Origin: Chloroflexota bacterium
GTDB lineage: Bacteria > Chloroflexota > Dormibacteria > CF-121
Reading direction: 5' to 3'
Length of the DNA stretch: 31,899 bases
Assembly: GCA_005881235.1 (NCBI GenBank)
Contig: VBEQ01000142.1
Span: 1 to 31,899, forward strand
Position 1 is the first letter of the stretch; every line of letters starts with the position of its first letter. Shown here one piece after another: positions 1-7,398 of this stretch. Below the pieces are notes generated by a model that saw nothing but the letters and a program-made list of their open reading frames with translations, searched no databases and was not told where the DNA came from. A program made the translations under genes and the position numbers.

Positions 1-28
1 CGCTTCGACGTCTCGGTCTAGTTACACG

Positions 29-1150
29 ATGCAGACAAGAGTGCAGGACCGGCCTTCGGCGAAAGCCCTTCAGGCGAAGTGCGAGGTGATCGGCAGCCTG
101 CTGCGCCCGCCCTACCTGGCGGAGGCGCGCCGCCGCTATGAGCAAACAGAGATCTCCCCGTCCGAGTTCAAGCGTCTCGAAGACCGCGCCGTCGACGAAG
201 CGCTCGAAACGCAGACCCAGGCGGGGATCGACGTGATCACCGACGGGGAGATGAGGCGCTACGCGTTTTATGGACATTTGATCGACTCATTCGACGGCTT
301 CGACAAGTTTGGAGGGTGGGGCATCGAGTTCCGCGATGAGAGGGGGGAGAAGACCCGTCTGCGACGCCCCCTCGTGGTCGAGAAACTGCGCTGGCGGCAC
401 CACATGTGCGCGGAGGAGTGGACCTACCTGCGCGGCCGCACGTCGCACCCCGCCAAGGTCACGCTCATCTCCGCCCAGCAGGCGGCCGCCTACTACGATC
501 CCGAAAAGTCACGTGGGGCCTATCCAACGCGTGATGCGTACCTGGCCGATATCGTCGACGTCACTCGACGCGAGATCGAGGAACTTCGCCGGCTCGGCTG
601 CACCTACGTGCAAATCGACGCGCCACAGTATGCCGCCCTGCTCGACCGCGACTTGCGGGAAGGGTACCGGCGTCGCGGCAGCGATCCGGACCGGTTGATC
701 GACGAATGCATCGAGATGGACAACGCGATCATCGCCGGCCACGCCGGGATGACGTTCGGGATGCACATCTGCCGGGGCAACAATCAGAGCAAGTACTACG
801 CGGAAGGGGGCTACGGCCCGATCGCCAGGGTGCTGAGTCGCACCCGCTTCGATCGCTACCTATTGGAGTACGACGACGAACGGTCGGGGGACTTCGAAGC
901 GTTACGCGAGGTCCCCGAAGACCGGGTTATCGTCCTGGGGCTGGTCACGACCAAGCGCCCACGACTGGAAGACGAGGAAGCGCTCAAGCGGCGCATCGCC
1001 GAGGCCGCACGCATCATCCCGCTGGAGCGGCTCGCGCTGAGCCCACAGTGTGGCTTCGCCTCGACGATGGAGGGGAACAAACTCACCCCGGACGAGCAAC
1101 GGGCCAAGCTGGATTTGGTCGGTCGGGTCGCGCGCGCCGTCTTCGGCTGA
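29..1150 (+). CDS. MetE-like zinc-dependent methyltransferase (single catalytic domain)
   Basis: The 373-residue protein matches the C-terminal catalytic half of cobalamin-independent methionine synthase, a TIM barrel that moves a methyl or alkyl group to a zinc-bound thiol. The expected zinc ligands are visible: H246 and C248 in GMHICRGN, E280 in LLEYDD, and C341 in SPQCGF. The N-terminal MetE domain is missing, so this is a core-MetE-type protein. Related proteins include methyltransferases with other methyl donors and epoxyalkane:coenzyme M transferase, so the substrate cannot be named. The ATG at 29 is the first start in frame. No Shine-Dalgarno sequence is seen, and TCTAGT at 17-22 ends six bases before the ATG, which would fit a leaderless transcript. 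The gene stands alone, and the next real gene downstream is on the other strand. Confidence 0.85.
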   Translation: MQTRVQDRPSAKALQAKCEVIGSLLRPPYLAEARRRYEQTEISPSEFKRLEDRAVDEALETQTQAGIDVITDGEMRRYAFYGHLIDSFDGFDKFGGWGIEFRDERGEKTRLRRPLVVEKLRWRHHMCAEEWTYLRGRTSHPAKVTLISAQQAAAYYDPEKSRGAYPTRDAYLADIVDVTRREIEELRRLGCTYVQIDAPQYAALLDRDLREGYRRRGSDPDRLIDECIEMDNAIIAGHAGMTFGMHICRGNNQSKYYAEGGYGPIARVLSRTRFDRYLLEYDDERSGDFEALREVPEDRVIVLGLVTTKRPRLEDEEALKRRIAEAARIIPLERLALSPQCGFASTMEGNKLTPDEQRAKLDLVGRVARAVFG

Positions 1151-1169
1151 TGGGAGCGTGCCGCTGGGG

Positions 1170-1197
1170 TTGACAGCCCGATGGAAGCACCGATAAT
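1170..1197 (+). promoter_or_regulatory. Near-consensus sigma70-type promoter
   Basis: TTGACA at 1170-1175, a 16-base spacer and GATAAT at 1192-1197 give 11 of 12 consensus bases in an otherwise GC-rich region. Transcription would start near 1204 and run into the truncated sigma-like frame at 1239. No other intact gene on this strand lies ahead of it before the converging operon at 1550. Confidence 0.6.
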
Positions 1198-1238
1198 CGA
1201 GGCGCTGCGATGGTGGGAAGGTCGGAGCAAGAAGCGGC

Positions 1239-1553
1239 ATGCCGGCTCACGGGAGAGTTGATAACGGGGCGCTCGCGCAGGAGCTGACGGCGCAAGTCTT
1301 CAGTCGGGCCGAACGGTTGATCACGGCTCATCGGCAGGCCGGTTCGTTCCCGTCATGGCTCCGGACGCTTGCCATGATGACCGTGGCCCGGCACCGACGG
1401 CGAGGGCCTGATGCCGACGGGGGCTTCCAGTCGGCGGGGTGCCCGGCGCCGCTGCGGCCCATCCGGCCGACGCTGTCGGCGGCGGTGGCTCTGCCCTTAC
1501 CACCGGTCGACGATGGACCGGGCATCGTCTATGCGCTCGGCCGGCCGGTCTAA
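1239..1553 (+). pseudogene. Truncated sigma70/ECF region 2-like fragment
   Basis: Residues 11-55 of this 104-residue frame resemble sigma factor regions 2.2-2.4: ALAQELTAQVFSRA corresponds to the usual EDLTQEVFLRA core-binding helix, and GSFPSWLRTLA followed by ARHRRR corresponds to the -10-binding part. Region 2.1 and all of region 4 are missing. The rest is Pro/Ala-rich and looks like nothing recognisable, and the other forward frames up to 1550 have no room for a region 4. A weak Shine-Dalgarno (GGAG at 1224-1227) precedes the ATG. The stop codon overlaps the stop of the converging operon by three bases. It is most likely a decayed sigma gene. A short expressed sigma-like peptide is the alternative, since a strong promoter lies just upstream. 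Confidence 0.45.
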
Positions 1554-2806
1554 GTCTGTCCTGAGAGGCGGGTAGCCTTCGGCGCTGCGGCGCCCACGAT
1601 GCGCAGCACGTCAGCCTCGGAGAGCAGGCCATTGCGTTGCTTGGCTACGTCGAGCACCGTCTTGACGAGGTCGGGTCGCGGCGCGATGCCGCGCTGCTCG
1701 AGCCAGAAGACGACGTTCGACTCGCCGCTCATCGGGCCAATCTCGATGACCTGTTCGCAGCCGAATAGCTCGGCGGGAACGCCGGAGTAGACACGGTTGG
1801 CCAGCCACTCGTCGCCCTTGCGCTTGGCCTTGATCACGGCGGCGGCGTGGACGCCAGTCGCGGTACGAAACGCGTCCTTGCCGAGAACCGGGTAATTCGC
1901 CGGGATCGCCATCCCCGTCCCCTCGGCGATGACCTCGCCCATTTCGCGCAGCTTCCGCAGGTCTGTGTCGATCCACCCCAGCAAGCGGAAGTTCACCAGC
2001 AGCAGATCGAGGTGCGTGTTGCCGACGCGCTCGCCCAAGCCGAGCGCGCAACCGTGGATCCGGTCGGCGCCGGCAACGGCCGCCTCGATGGCATTGATGA
2101 CGCCGAGGCCGCGATCGCTGTGGCCGTGCCAGTCGAGGCCGACGTCCGGTTTCATCTCGTCCAGCATCCGGCGGACGTAGCGGACCACCGCACGGGCGCC
2201 ATCGGGCGTCGAGTGGCCGACCGTGTCGCAGACCGCGACGCGCGCCGCGCCTTCTTCGATTGCCGTGCCGAAGAGGCGGCGCAGCGTATCCGGCTGCGCC
2301 CGGGTGGTGTCCTCCGTGACGTAGAGCACTGGAAGTTCGTTCTGCCGCGCGAAGCGCACGGCCTTGCGCGTGTTGTCCACCATCTGCTCGATCGTCCAGC
2401 CTTCGGCGTACTGGCGGATCGGGCTCGAGCCGATGAAGGCGGCCACCTCGATGGGGACGCCGACTCGCTGCGAGATCTCGACCACCGGACGGATGTCGAC
2501 CTCGAGCGTGCGTGCCGCGCAGAGGGGCTTGATGCGCAGATGCTGGTCGCGAATCTCCTGCGCCAGGCGTTCGACATCCGCCGCGGCGCGCGGGCCGGAG
2601 CCCGGAAGGCCCAGATCGATCGAGCCAACACCGAGCTCATCGGCCAGGTGCAGGAAGCGCAGCTTGTGTTCGATGTCGGGGTCGCGAACCGAGGGCCCCT
2701 GGATGCCGTCGCGGAGCGTTTCGTCGTGAATGGCGACGGGATGGTCCAGCTTCGGCGGTGCGTCGACCGTGTTCCAGTCGTAGATCAGCTGCGCTTCGTC
2801 AGGCAC
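1550..2806 (-). CDS. DRE-TIM metallolyase, 2-isopropylmalate/homocitrate synthase-like
   Basis: A 418-residue protein of the DRE-TIM family, which condenses acetyl-CoA with a 2-oxoacid or performs the related HMG-CoA-lyase-type cleavage. The N-terminal motif DETLRDG supplies the catalytic Arg and metal-binding Asp, WHGHSD supplies the HxH metal ligands, and GLGERVGNTHLD is the second family signature. It is shorter than a canonical LeuA (about 510 residues) because the C-terminal leucine-binding regulatory domain is absent, so feedback inhibition by leucine is not expected. It is the last gene of the bkd-like operon and its ATG overlaps the end of the E2 gene by eight bases. 2-Oxoisovalerate is a substrate of both LeuA and branched-chain dehydrogenases, which makes a role in branched-chain metabolism plausible. 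The exact reaction is not resolved. Confidence 0.8.
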   Translation of the reverse strand: MPDEAQLIYDWNTVDAPPKLDHPVAIHDETLRDGIQGPSVRDPDIEHKLRFLHLADELGVGSIDLGLPGSGPRAAADVERLAQEIRDQHLRIKPLCAARTLEVDIRPVVEISQRVGVPIEVAAFIGSSPIRQYAEGWTIEQMVDNTRKAVRFARQNELPVLYVTEDTTRAQPDTLRRLFGTAIEEGAARVAVCDTVGHSTPDGARAVVRYVRRMLDEMKPDVGLDWHGHSDRGLGVINAIEAAVAGADRIHGCALGLGERVGNTHLDLLLVNFRLLGWIDTDLRKLREMGEVIAEGTGMAIPANYPVLGKDAFRTATGVHAAAVIKAKRKGDEWLANRVYSGVPAELFGCEQVIEIGPMSGESNVVFWLEQRGIAPRPDLVKTVLDVAKQRNGLLSEADVLRIVGAAAPKATRLSGQT

Positions 2807-3986
2807 TGATCGACTCGAGCTCGGTGACCAGCGCAGTCAGAAATTCCGTCGCCAGCGCCCCGTCGACGATCCGGTGATCGACCGAGATCGAAATCCACGC
2901 GCCGCTGCGGGCCACGACCTCCCCTTGGACCACCATGGGGCGGGGCTTGATGGCGCCGAAGGCGACCACGCAGCATTCCGGCGGATTGATGATCGGGGTG
3001 CCGGTCTCGACCGGCCCGCTGGCGCCGACGTTGGTGACGGTGATCGTGCCGCCGCTCATCTGGTTCGGCGGCAGCGTTCCGGCGCGGGCTCCCTCGATCA
3101 GCTGGGCGCTCTTTTCCGCAATGGCGGTCAACTGGAGTTGCTCCGCGTCACGAAGGACCGGCACCAGCAGCCCCTGGCTGGTATTGACGGCGATGCCGAC
3201 GTTGACCGGCTGCTTCACGATGATCTCGTCGCGACTCTCATCCCAGGAGCTGTTCATCAAGGGAAAGGCGCGCACGGCCTTGACCACGGCGGCGATGAAA
3301 TAGGGGAGAGGCGTCATCGAGCGGCCGCTCGCTTTGCCCTCCTCGCGGGCCGCCATCAGGTTGGTGGCATCGAAGACGGCGAACTCGGTGAACTGTGGAA
3401 TCGTGGAAACCGACCGCAGCATTTGCCGGGCGATCGCCTTGCGGATCCCCACCACACTGATGCGCCGCTCGCCATCGGTCGCCGCCGGCGCCGTGGCGGC
3501 CGGGGAGGATGCCGCCGCCTCGACATCCGCGCGCGTGATGCGGCCGCCGGGACCGCTGCCCGTCAGCTGGGCCAGGTCGACGCCCATGTCTTTCGCGAGC
3601 TGGCGGACAAAGGGCGCGGCGCGCACATCGCTGCTGCTCTCGGTGGCGGCGGGTGCGCTTCGCGCCTTACGGCGAATGCCGGACTCGGGGGCCCCGGGAC
3701 CGTAACCGACAAGAGTCCCGGGCGTGGCCTCTGCCTGGGTCGCTTCGACCGGCGTGATCGTCACGAGCGGCTCGCCGACCGCGACTGACTCCCCCGGGCG
3801 CGCGTGGAGTTTGTGAATCGTCCCGGCCCACGGCGACGGGATCACGACCACCGCCTTGGCCGTTTCGACTTCGCAGAGCGGCGTGTTGACGTCGACCCGT
3901 CCGCCTTCCTCGACCCGCCAGGCGACGAGTTGGGCCTCGGTCAGACCCTCGCCCAGGTCGGGCAGCCGGAACGTCTGATCAGCCAT
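2799..3986 (-). CDS. bkdC: Branched-chain 2-oxoacid dehydrogenase E2 (dihydrolipoyl acyltransferase)
   Basis: This 395-residue protein transfers the acyl group from E1 to CoA through a swinging lipoyl arm. Domains in order are: one lipoyl domain (residues 1-80, lipoylated K44 in VETAKAV), an Ala/Pro-rich linker, a peripheral subunit-binding domain (about 123-158, with VDLAQLTGSGPGGRI), a second linker, and the catalytic domain ending in SVDHRIVDG, where H371 and D375 are the catalytic pair. The ETAKA form of the lipoyl motif is common in actinobacterial branched-chain E2 proteins, while pyruvate E2 proteins more often have DKA. This favours branched-chain oxoacids, but pyruvate or acetoin is not excluded. 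It overlaps the E1 beta gene upstream by eight bases. No E3 gene is present in the window, so dihydrolipoamide dehydrogenase must be encoded elsewhere. Confidence 0.85.
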   Translation of the reverse strand: MADQTFRLPDLGEGLTEAQLVAWRVEEGGRVDVNTPLCEVETAKAVVVIPSPWAGTIHKLHARPGESVAVGEPLVTITPVEATQAEATPGTLVGYGPGAPESGIRRKARSAPAATESSSDVRAAPFVRQLAKDMGVDLAQLTGSGPGGRITRADVEAAASSPAATAPAATDGERRISVVGIRKAIARQMLRSVSTIPQFTEFAVFDATNLMAAREEGKASGRSMTPLPYFIAAVVKAVRAFPLMNSSWDESRDEIIVKQPVNVGIAVNTSQGLLVPVLRDAEQLQLTAIAEKSAQLIEGARAGTLPPNQMSGGTITVTNVGASGPVETGTPIINPPECCVVAFGAIKPRPMVVQGEVVARSGAWISISVDHRIVDGALATEFLTALVTELESISA

Positions 3987-4947
3987 AGGCGAGCGCCGCG
4001 TCGGCCGCCTGGAGGATACGGTCGACGTCCGGTAGGTAGAGCTTCTCGTAGCGCGCCGGCGGATAGGGGACGTTTAATCCGCCGATGCGTGCCACCGGCG
4101 CCTCCAACAGGTCGAAGGCGTCATGACTGATCCGCGCGGCGACCTCGGCACCGAAGCCGCAGAAGACCGGAGCCTCGTGTACCACCACGGCACGATGCGT
4201 CTTGCGCACCGAGGCCATCACCGTATCCATGTCCAGCGGCGACAGGCTGCGAAGATCGATGACCTCGAGCGATATCTGCTCCGCCGCCGCGGTCTTTGCC
4301 GCCTGCAGCGCGATGCTCACCGTGGGGCCGTAGGCGATCACGGTCACCCCCGACCCTTCCTGCGCGACGCGCGCCTTGCCGATCGCAACCCGAGCGGCCG
4401 TGTCGATCTCTTCTTTGAGGTAATAGCGCGCCTTCGGCTCGAAGAAGATCACCGGGTCGGGGTCGTCGATCGCCGCCTGGAGCAGGGCATAGGCGTCAGC
4501 GGGGGTCGACGGGGTGACGACCTTCAACCCCGCCGTGTGAGCGAAATACGCCTCGGGACTCTCGGAATGGTGCTCGACGGCGCCGATGTGGCCGCCGAAG
4601 GGAACGCGAACCGTGATCGGCAACGGGACGCCCGAACGGTTCCGGTACTTGGCCACGTGGCTGACGATCTGCTCGAAGGCGGGGTAAATGAATCCGTCGA
4701 ACTGGATCTCCGGCACGGGCCTGAAACCACGCAGCGCCAGGCCGACCGAGATGCCGATGATCGATGACTCCGCCAGCGGGGTATCGAACACGCGCTCTTC
4801 GCCGAATTCCTTCTGCAACCCATCGGTGATGCGAAAGACGCCGCCGAGCGCGCCGACGTCCTCGCCAAAGATCAGGACGCTGTCATCACGGGTCAAGGCA
4901 TCGCGTAAAGAGAGGTTGATCGCCTTCGCCATCGTCACCGCGTCCAT
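3979..4947 (-). CDS. bkdB: 2-Oxoacid dehydrogenase E1 component, beta subunit
   Basis: The 322-residue protein is the beta chain of a heterotetrameric thiamine diphosphate E1. Typical motifs are GEDVG (residues 28-32), FDTPLAES with the cofactor-activating E60, EIQFDGFIYPAFEQI, and HHSESPEAYFAHTAGLKVV, where the His-rich stretch lies at the active site. The C-terminal transketolase domain (ARIGGLNVPYPP) is complete. Its ATG shares one base with the stop codon of the alpha gene (TGATG), so translation of the two subunits is probably coupled, as expected for an obligate alpha2-beta2 enzyme. Branched-chain oxoacid specificity is inferred from the E2 partner and from resemblance to actinobacterial Bkd proteins. 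Confidence 0.87.
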   Translation of the reverse strand: MDAVTMAKAINLSLRDALTRDDSVLIFGEDVGALGGVFRITDGLQKEFGEERVFDTPLAESSIIGISVGLALRGFRPVPEIQFDGFIYPAFEQIVSHVAKYRNRSGVPLPITVRVPFGGHIGAVEHHSESPEAYFAHTAGLKVVTPSTPADAYALLQAAIDDPDPVIFFEPKARYYLKEEIDTAARVAIGKARVAQEGSGVTVIAYGPTVSIALQAAKTAAAEQISLEVIDLRSLSPLDMDTVMASVRKTHRAVVVHEAPVFCGFGAEVAARISHDAFDLLEAPVARIGGLNVPYPPARYEKLYLPDVDRILQAADAALAYG

Positions 4948-6044
4948 CAGGAGCCCTCCAGCGATGATTCGAACTCTTCGCGTTCCCGAAGGAATGACTC
5001 CGGCGGGTTTGAGTAGACGCGGCCGAAGATCGCCTCACCGGGAGGGGGGGCGGGCATCGCCGTCAGCCGGGCCCGCATCGCTTGCGCCGCCGACTCGGCC
5101 GCGTCCGCGATAGCCGCCACCGTCCTTTCGTCGATGATGCCCTGCTGCTCGAGCCAGGCCCGATAGCGGGCAATTGGGTCCTTGGCGTTCCAGGCCTCCA
5201 GCTCGCTCTCCGTTCGGTACCGCGTCGGATCGTCGGAGCTGGTATGCGCGCCCATACGGTAGGTGACGGCCTCGATCAAGTAGGGGCCCTCGCCCTGGCG
5301 GGCCCGATCAGCGGCCGCCATCACCGCGGCGTAGACCCCAAGGACGTCGTTGCCGTCGATCCGGATGCCGGGAAATCCATAGCCGCTGGCTCGGTCGGCG
5401 ATGGAGCCGGCGGTCTGCTTGGAGAGCGGCACCGAGATCGCCCAGCCGTTGTTCTGACAGAGAAAGACGACCGGTGCCTTGAAGACCCCGGCGAAGTTCA
5501 TCGCCTCGTGCCAGTCGCCCTCTGAGGTGGCGCCATCGCCAAACGTGGACAGCACGACCTCGTCACTGTGCTTGAGGCGGCAGCCCAAGGCGAACCCGAC
5601 GGCGTGGGGGACCTGGGTCGCGACGGGAATGGCGAGGGGCGCGAAGTGGTACTTGCGCGGATCCCATGGTCCATGCGAGAGGCCCCGGAACATCGTCAGC
5701 ATGTCGGCGGGGTCGACGCCGCGGATCATCGCCATACCGAACTCGCGGTAGCTGGGGAAAACCCAGTCCGTGGTCCGCAGGGCCGTCATCGCCCCAACGT
5801 GAATCGCCTCCTGGCCGAGGTACTGGCCCCAGAGGCCAAGTTCGCCCTGCCGCTGCAGGTTCAACGCCTCCTGGTCGGCGCGACGGATCAGCACCATGTT
5901 CCGGTAGAGCTCGCGGAGGGCCGCGGCATCCAGCCCCAGGCGGCTCCTCCCTTCCGCGGTCAGCTCGCCGGCCGGTGAGAACAGGGCGCGCAGCGGGTCG
6001 TCCGCCGCGACGACTCGAACCACGTCCGCCATTGTCGGAAACAT
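4947..6044 (-). CDS. bkdA: 2-Oxoacid dehydrogenase E1 component, alpha subunit
   Basis: The 365-residue alpha chain carries the thiamine diphosphate motif, from GDG at 169-171 to NN at 198-199, within FGDGATSEGDWHEAMNFAGV. The loop YRMGAHTSSDDPTRYR is the conserved active-site loop that is phosphorylated in mitochondrial enzymes. It decarboxylates the 2-oxoacid and reductively acylates the lipoyl group of E2. This is the first gene of the four-gene minus-strand operon. The start is ATG 6044, preceded by a weak GGGA; an internal ATG at 6032 is possible. The upstream gap of about 50 bases must hold this operon's promoter and that of the divergent small membrane protein, but no convincing hexamers were found for the minus strand. 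Confidence 0.87.
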   Translation of the reverse strand: MFPTMADVVRVVAADDPLRALFSPAGELTAEGRSRLGLDAAALRELYRNMVLIRRADQEALNLQRQGELGLWGQYLGQEAIHVGAMTALRTTDWVFPSYREFGMAMIRGVDPADMLTMFRGLSHGPWDPRKYHFAPLAIPVATQVPHAVGFALGCRLKHSDEVVLSTFGDGATSEGDWHEAMNFAGVFKAPVVFLCQNNGWAISVPLSKQTAGSIADRASGYGFPGIRIDGNDVLGVYAAVMAAADRARQGEGPYLIEAVTYRMGAHTSSDDPTRYRTESELEAWNAKDPIARYRAWLEQQGIIDERTVAAIADAAESAAQAMRARLTAMPAPPPGEAIFGRVYSNPPESFLREREEFESSLEGS

Positions 6045-6097
6045 CGTATCCCGTCGCGGGGAGAGCTCGGCGAGCTAGGCATCGCTACATTGGACGA

Positions 6098-6349
6098 ATG
6101 AGTGGGCATCGGCACTCGCATCCGCGCCAAACCCAGCGGCCCCTGCTTCCCCGACGACATCGTCACGCGCACCAGCAAATGCCGGAACACATCCACTGGG
6201 AGGGCCCGTCGCTTTGGCTGATCCTCAGTGCACTTGGCTCGGCGCTCGTGGTGATCGCCGCCCTGACGCTCTTCGTGCACCACAATTGCGCCGTGTTCCA
6301 CGTTTGTTCGAACATCGTGCGTGACGCGCAACCCGCGTTCAGACCATAG
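6098..6349 (+). CDS. Small His-rich single-pass membrane protein
   Basis: An 83-residue frame with a His/Arg-rich N-terminus (ten His in the first 33 residues, including HRHAHQQ), one hydrophobic segment at about residues 39-60 (LWLILSALGSALVVIAAL), and a short C-terminal tail with two Cys (residues 65 and 70). It resembles no family I recognise. TACATT at 6086-6091 ends six bases before the ATG, an arrangement typical of leaderless transcripts; there is only a poor Shine-Dalgarno (GGA). It sits alone between the divergent bkd operon and rnhC. Metal binding by the His cluster is conceivable but not shown. A coincidental open frame is the main alternative, although a clean hydrophobic helix argues against it. 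Confidence 0.5.
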   Translation: MSGHRHSHPRQTQRPLLPRRHRHAHQQMPEHIHWEGPSLWLILSALGSALVVIAALTLFVHHNCAVFHVCSNIVRDAQPAFRP

Positions 6350-6376
6350 CGTTCTGATGCGGATAAGACGGCTATT

Positions 6377-7387
6377 GTGTACCTCGAGTTGGTCTCCCGC
6401 GAACTTCGTCCAACCACGACTTTCGTTATCCAAAAGGCCGACCAGAAGGGTCTTCTGCAGCGGCTGCAAGCCATAGGAGGTGCCGAGCTTTCGCCTGGTC
6501 CGTACGAGTTCTGGCGGGTCAAGCTTTCGGACGGGACGAGCCAGGCAACCGCGATCATGTATCGGTCCGGCAAGCTGGTACTCGCCGGACACGCGCCGGC
6601 ATTCGACCACGCGATCGCCATCACGGAGGCGGTTGGGAAGCCGCTGACCCCGAGGCGTCCTGCGGCGCACGCGACCACAGCCGCCGCGGCCGAGGTTCCA
6701 CCCGAGACCGATCCCCACATCGGCACGGATGAAGCCGGCAAAGGCGACTTCTTTGGTCCGCTGGTGACCGCCGGGGTCTATGTCGACGAGCGGACGGCGA
6801 AGCTGCTGCGCACCCTCAGCGTCCGCGACAGCAAGCTGGTCTCGGATCGCGAACTTCGCGGCCTGGCGACGAATATCCGGCAGGTCGTCGAGGACGAGAA
6901 ACGGGCCGTGATTATCGTGGCGCCCAAACGCTACAACGAGCTCTACAAGCAGATGCGCAGCGAAGGAAAGAACCTCAACACGCTGCTCGCCTGGGCGCAC
7001 ACCCGCGCGATCGAAGACCTGATTGGCCACGGGCTTAAGCCGAGGTTCATTCTCAGCGATCAGTTCGGCGACAAGCGTTACATCGAGAGCCGCCTGATGG
7101 TCGACACGCGTCTCAGCGGTGTCCCCGTGCTCCAGATGCATCGGGCCGAGGCGGACGTGGCGGTCGCCGCGGCGTCGATCCTCGCCCGCGACGCCTTCTT
7201 GCAGTGGCTCGAGCAGGCGGGCAAGACACTCGGGCTGACCGTGCCGAAAGGCGCCTCACCCAAAGTCATCGAGACCGGCAAACTGCTCGTCAGCCGGCTG
7301 GGGGCCGACGCGCTGAAGGACTACGCGAAGATCTCATTCAAGACGATGAACCAGATCGTGCCGGGATTGGGCCCCCCCGTCGCCTAA
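6377..7387 (+). CDS. rnhC: Ribonuclease HIII
   Basis: The 336-residue enzyme cuts the RNA strand of RNA-DNA hybrids and removes primers, R-loops or embedded ribonucleotides. Residues 1-85 form the N-terminal substrate-binding (TBP-like, DUF3378) domain that separates HIII from HII. A Pro/Ala-rich linker follows, then the catalytic domain with GTDEAGKGDFFGP. The four acidic catalytic residues can be placed at D118, E119, D228 (LSDQFGD) and D260 (RAEADVAVAAASILAR). The start is GTG 6377. A possible promoter (TTCAGA 6338-6343, 18 bases, GATAAG 6362-6367) lies just upstream, and the leader would be very short. The exporter gene begins 11 bases after the stop. Confidence 0.9.
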   Translation: MYLELVSRELRPTTTFVIQKADQKGLLQRLQAIGGAELSPGPYEFWRVKLSDGTSQATAIMYRSGKLVLAGHAPAFDHAIAITEAVGKPLTPRRPAAHATTAAAAEVPPETDPHIGTDEAGKGDFFGPLVTAGVYVDERTAKLLRTLSVRDSKLVSDRELRGLATNIRQVVEDEKRAVIIVAPKRYNELYKQMRSEGKNLNTLLAWAHTRAIEDLIGHGLKPRFILSDQFGDKRYIESRLMVDTRLSGVPVLQMHRAEADVAVAAASILARDAFLQWLEQAGKTLGLTVPKGASPKVIETGKLLVSRLGADALKDYAKISFKTMNQIVPGLGPPVA

Positions 7388-7398
7388 TCTTGACTGTC

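Noticed and set aside
7204..7398. Upstream extension of the MFS transporter frame
   Set aside because: It lies entirely over the rnhC C-terminus and beyond and reads as polar, Arg-rich sequence unlike an MFS leader.
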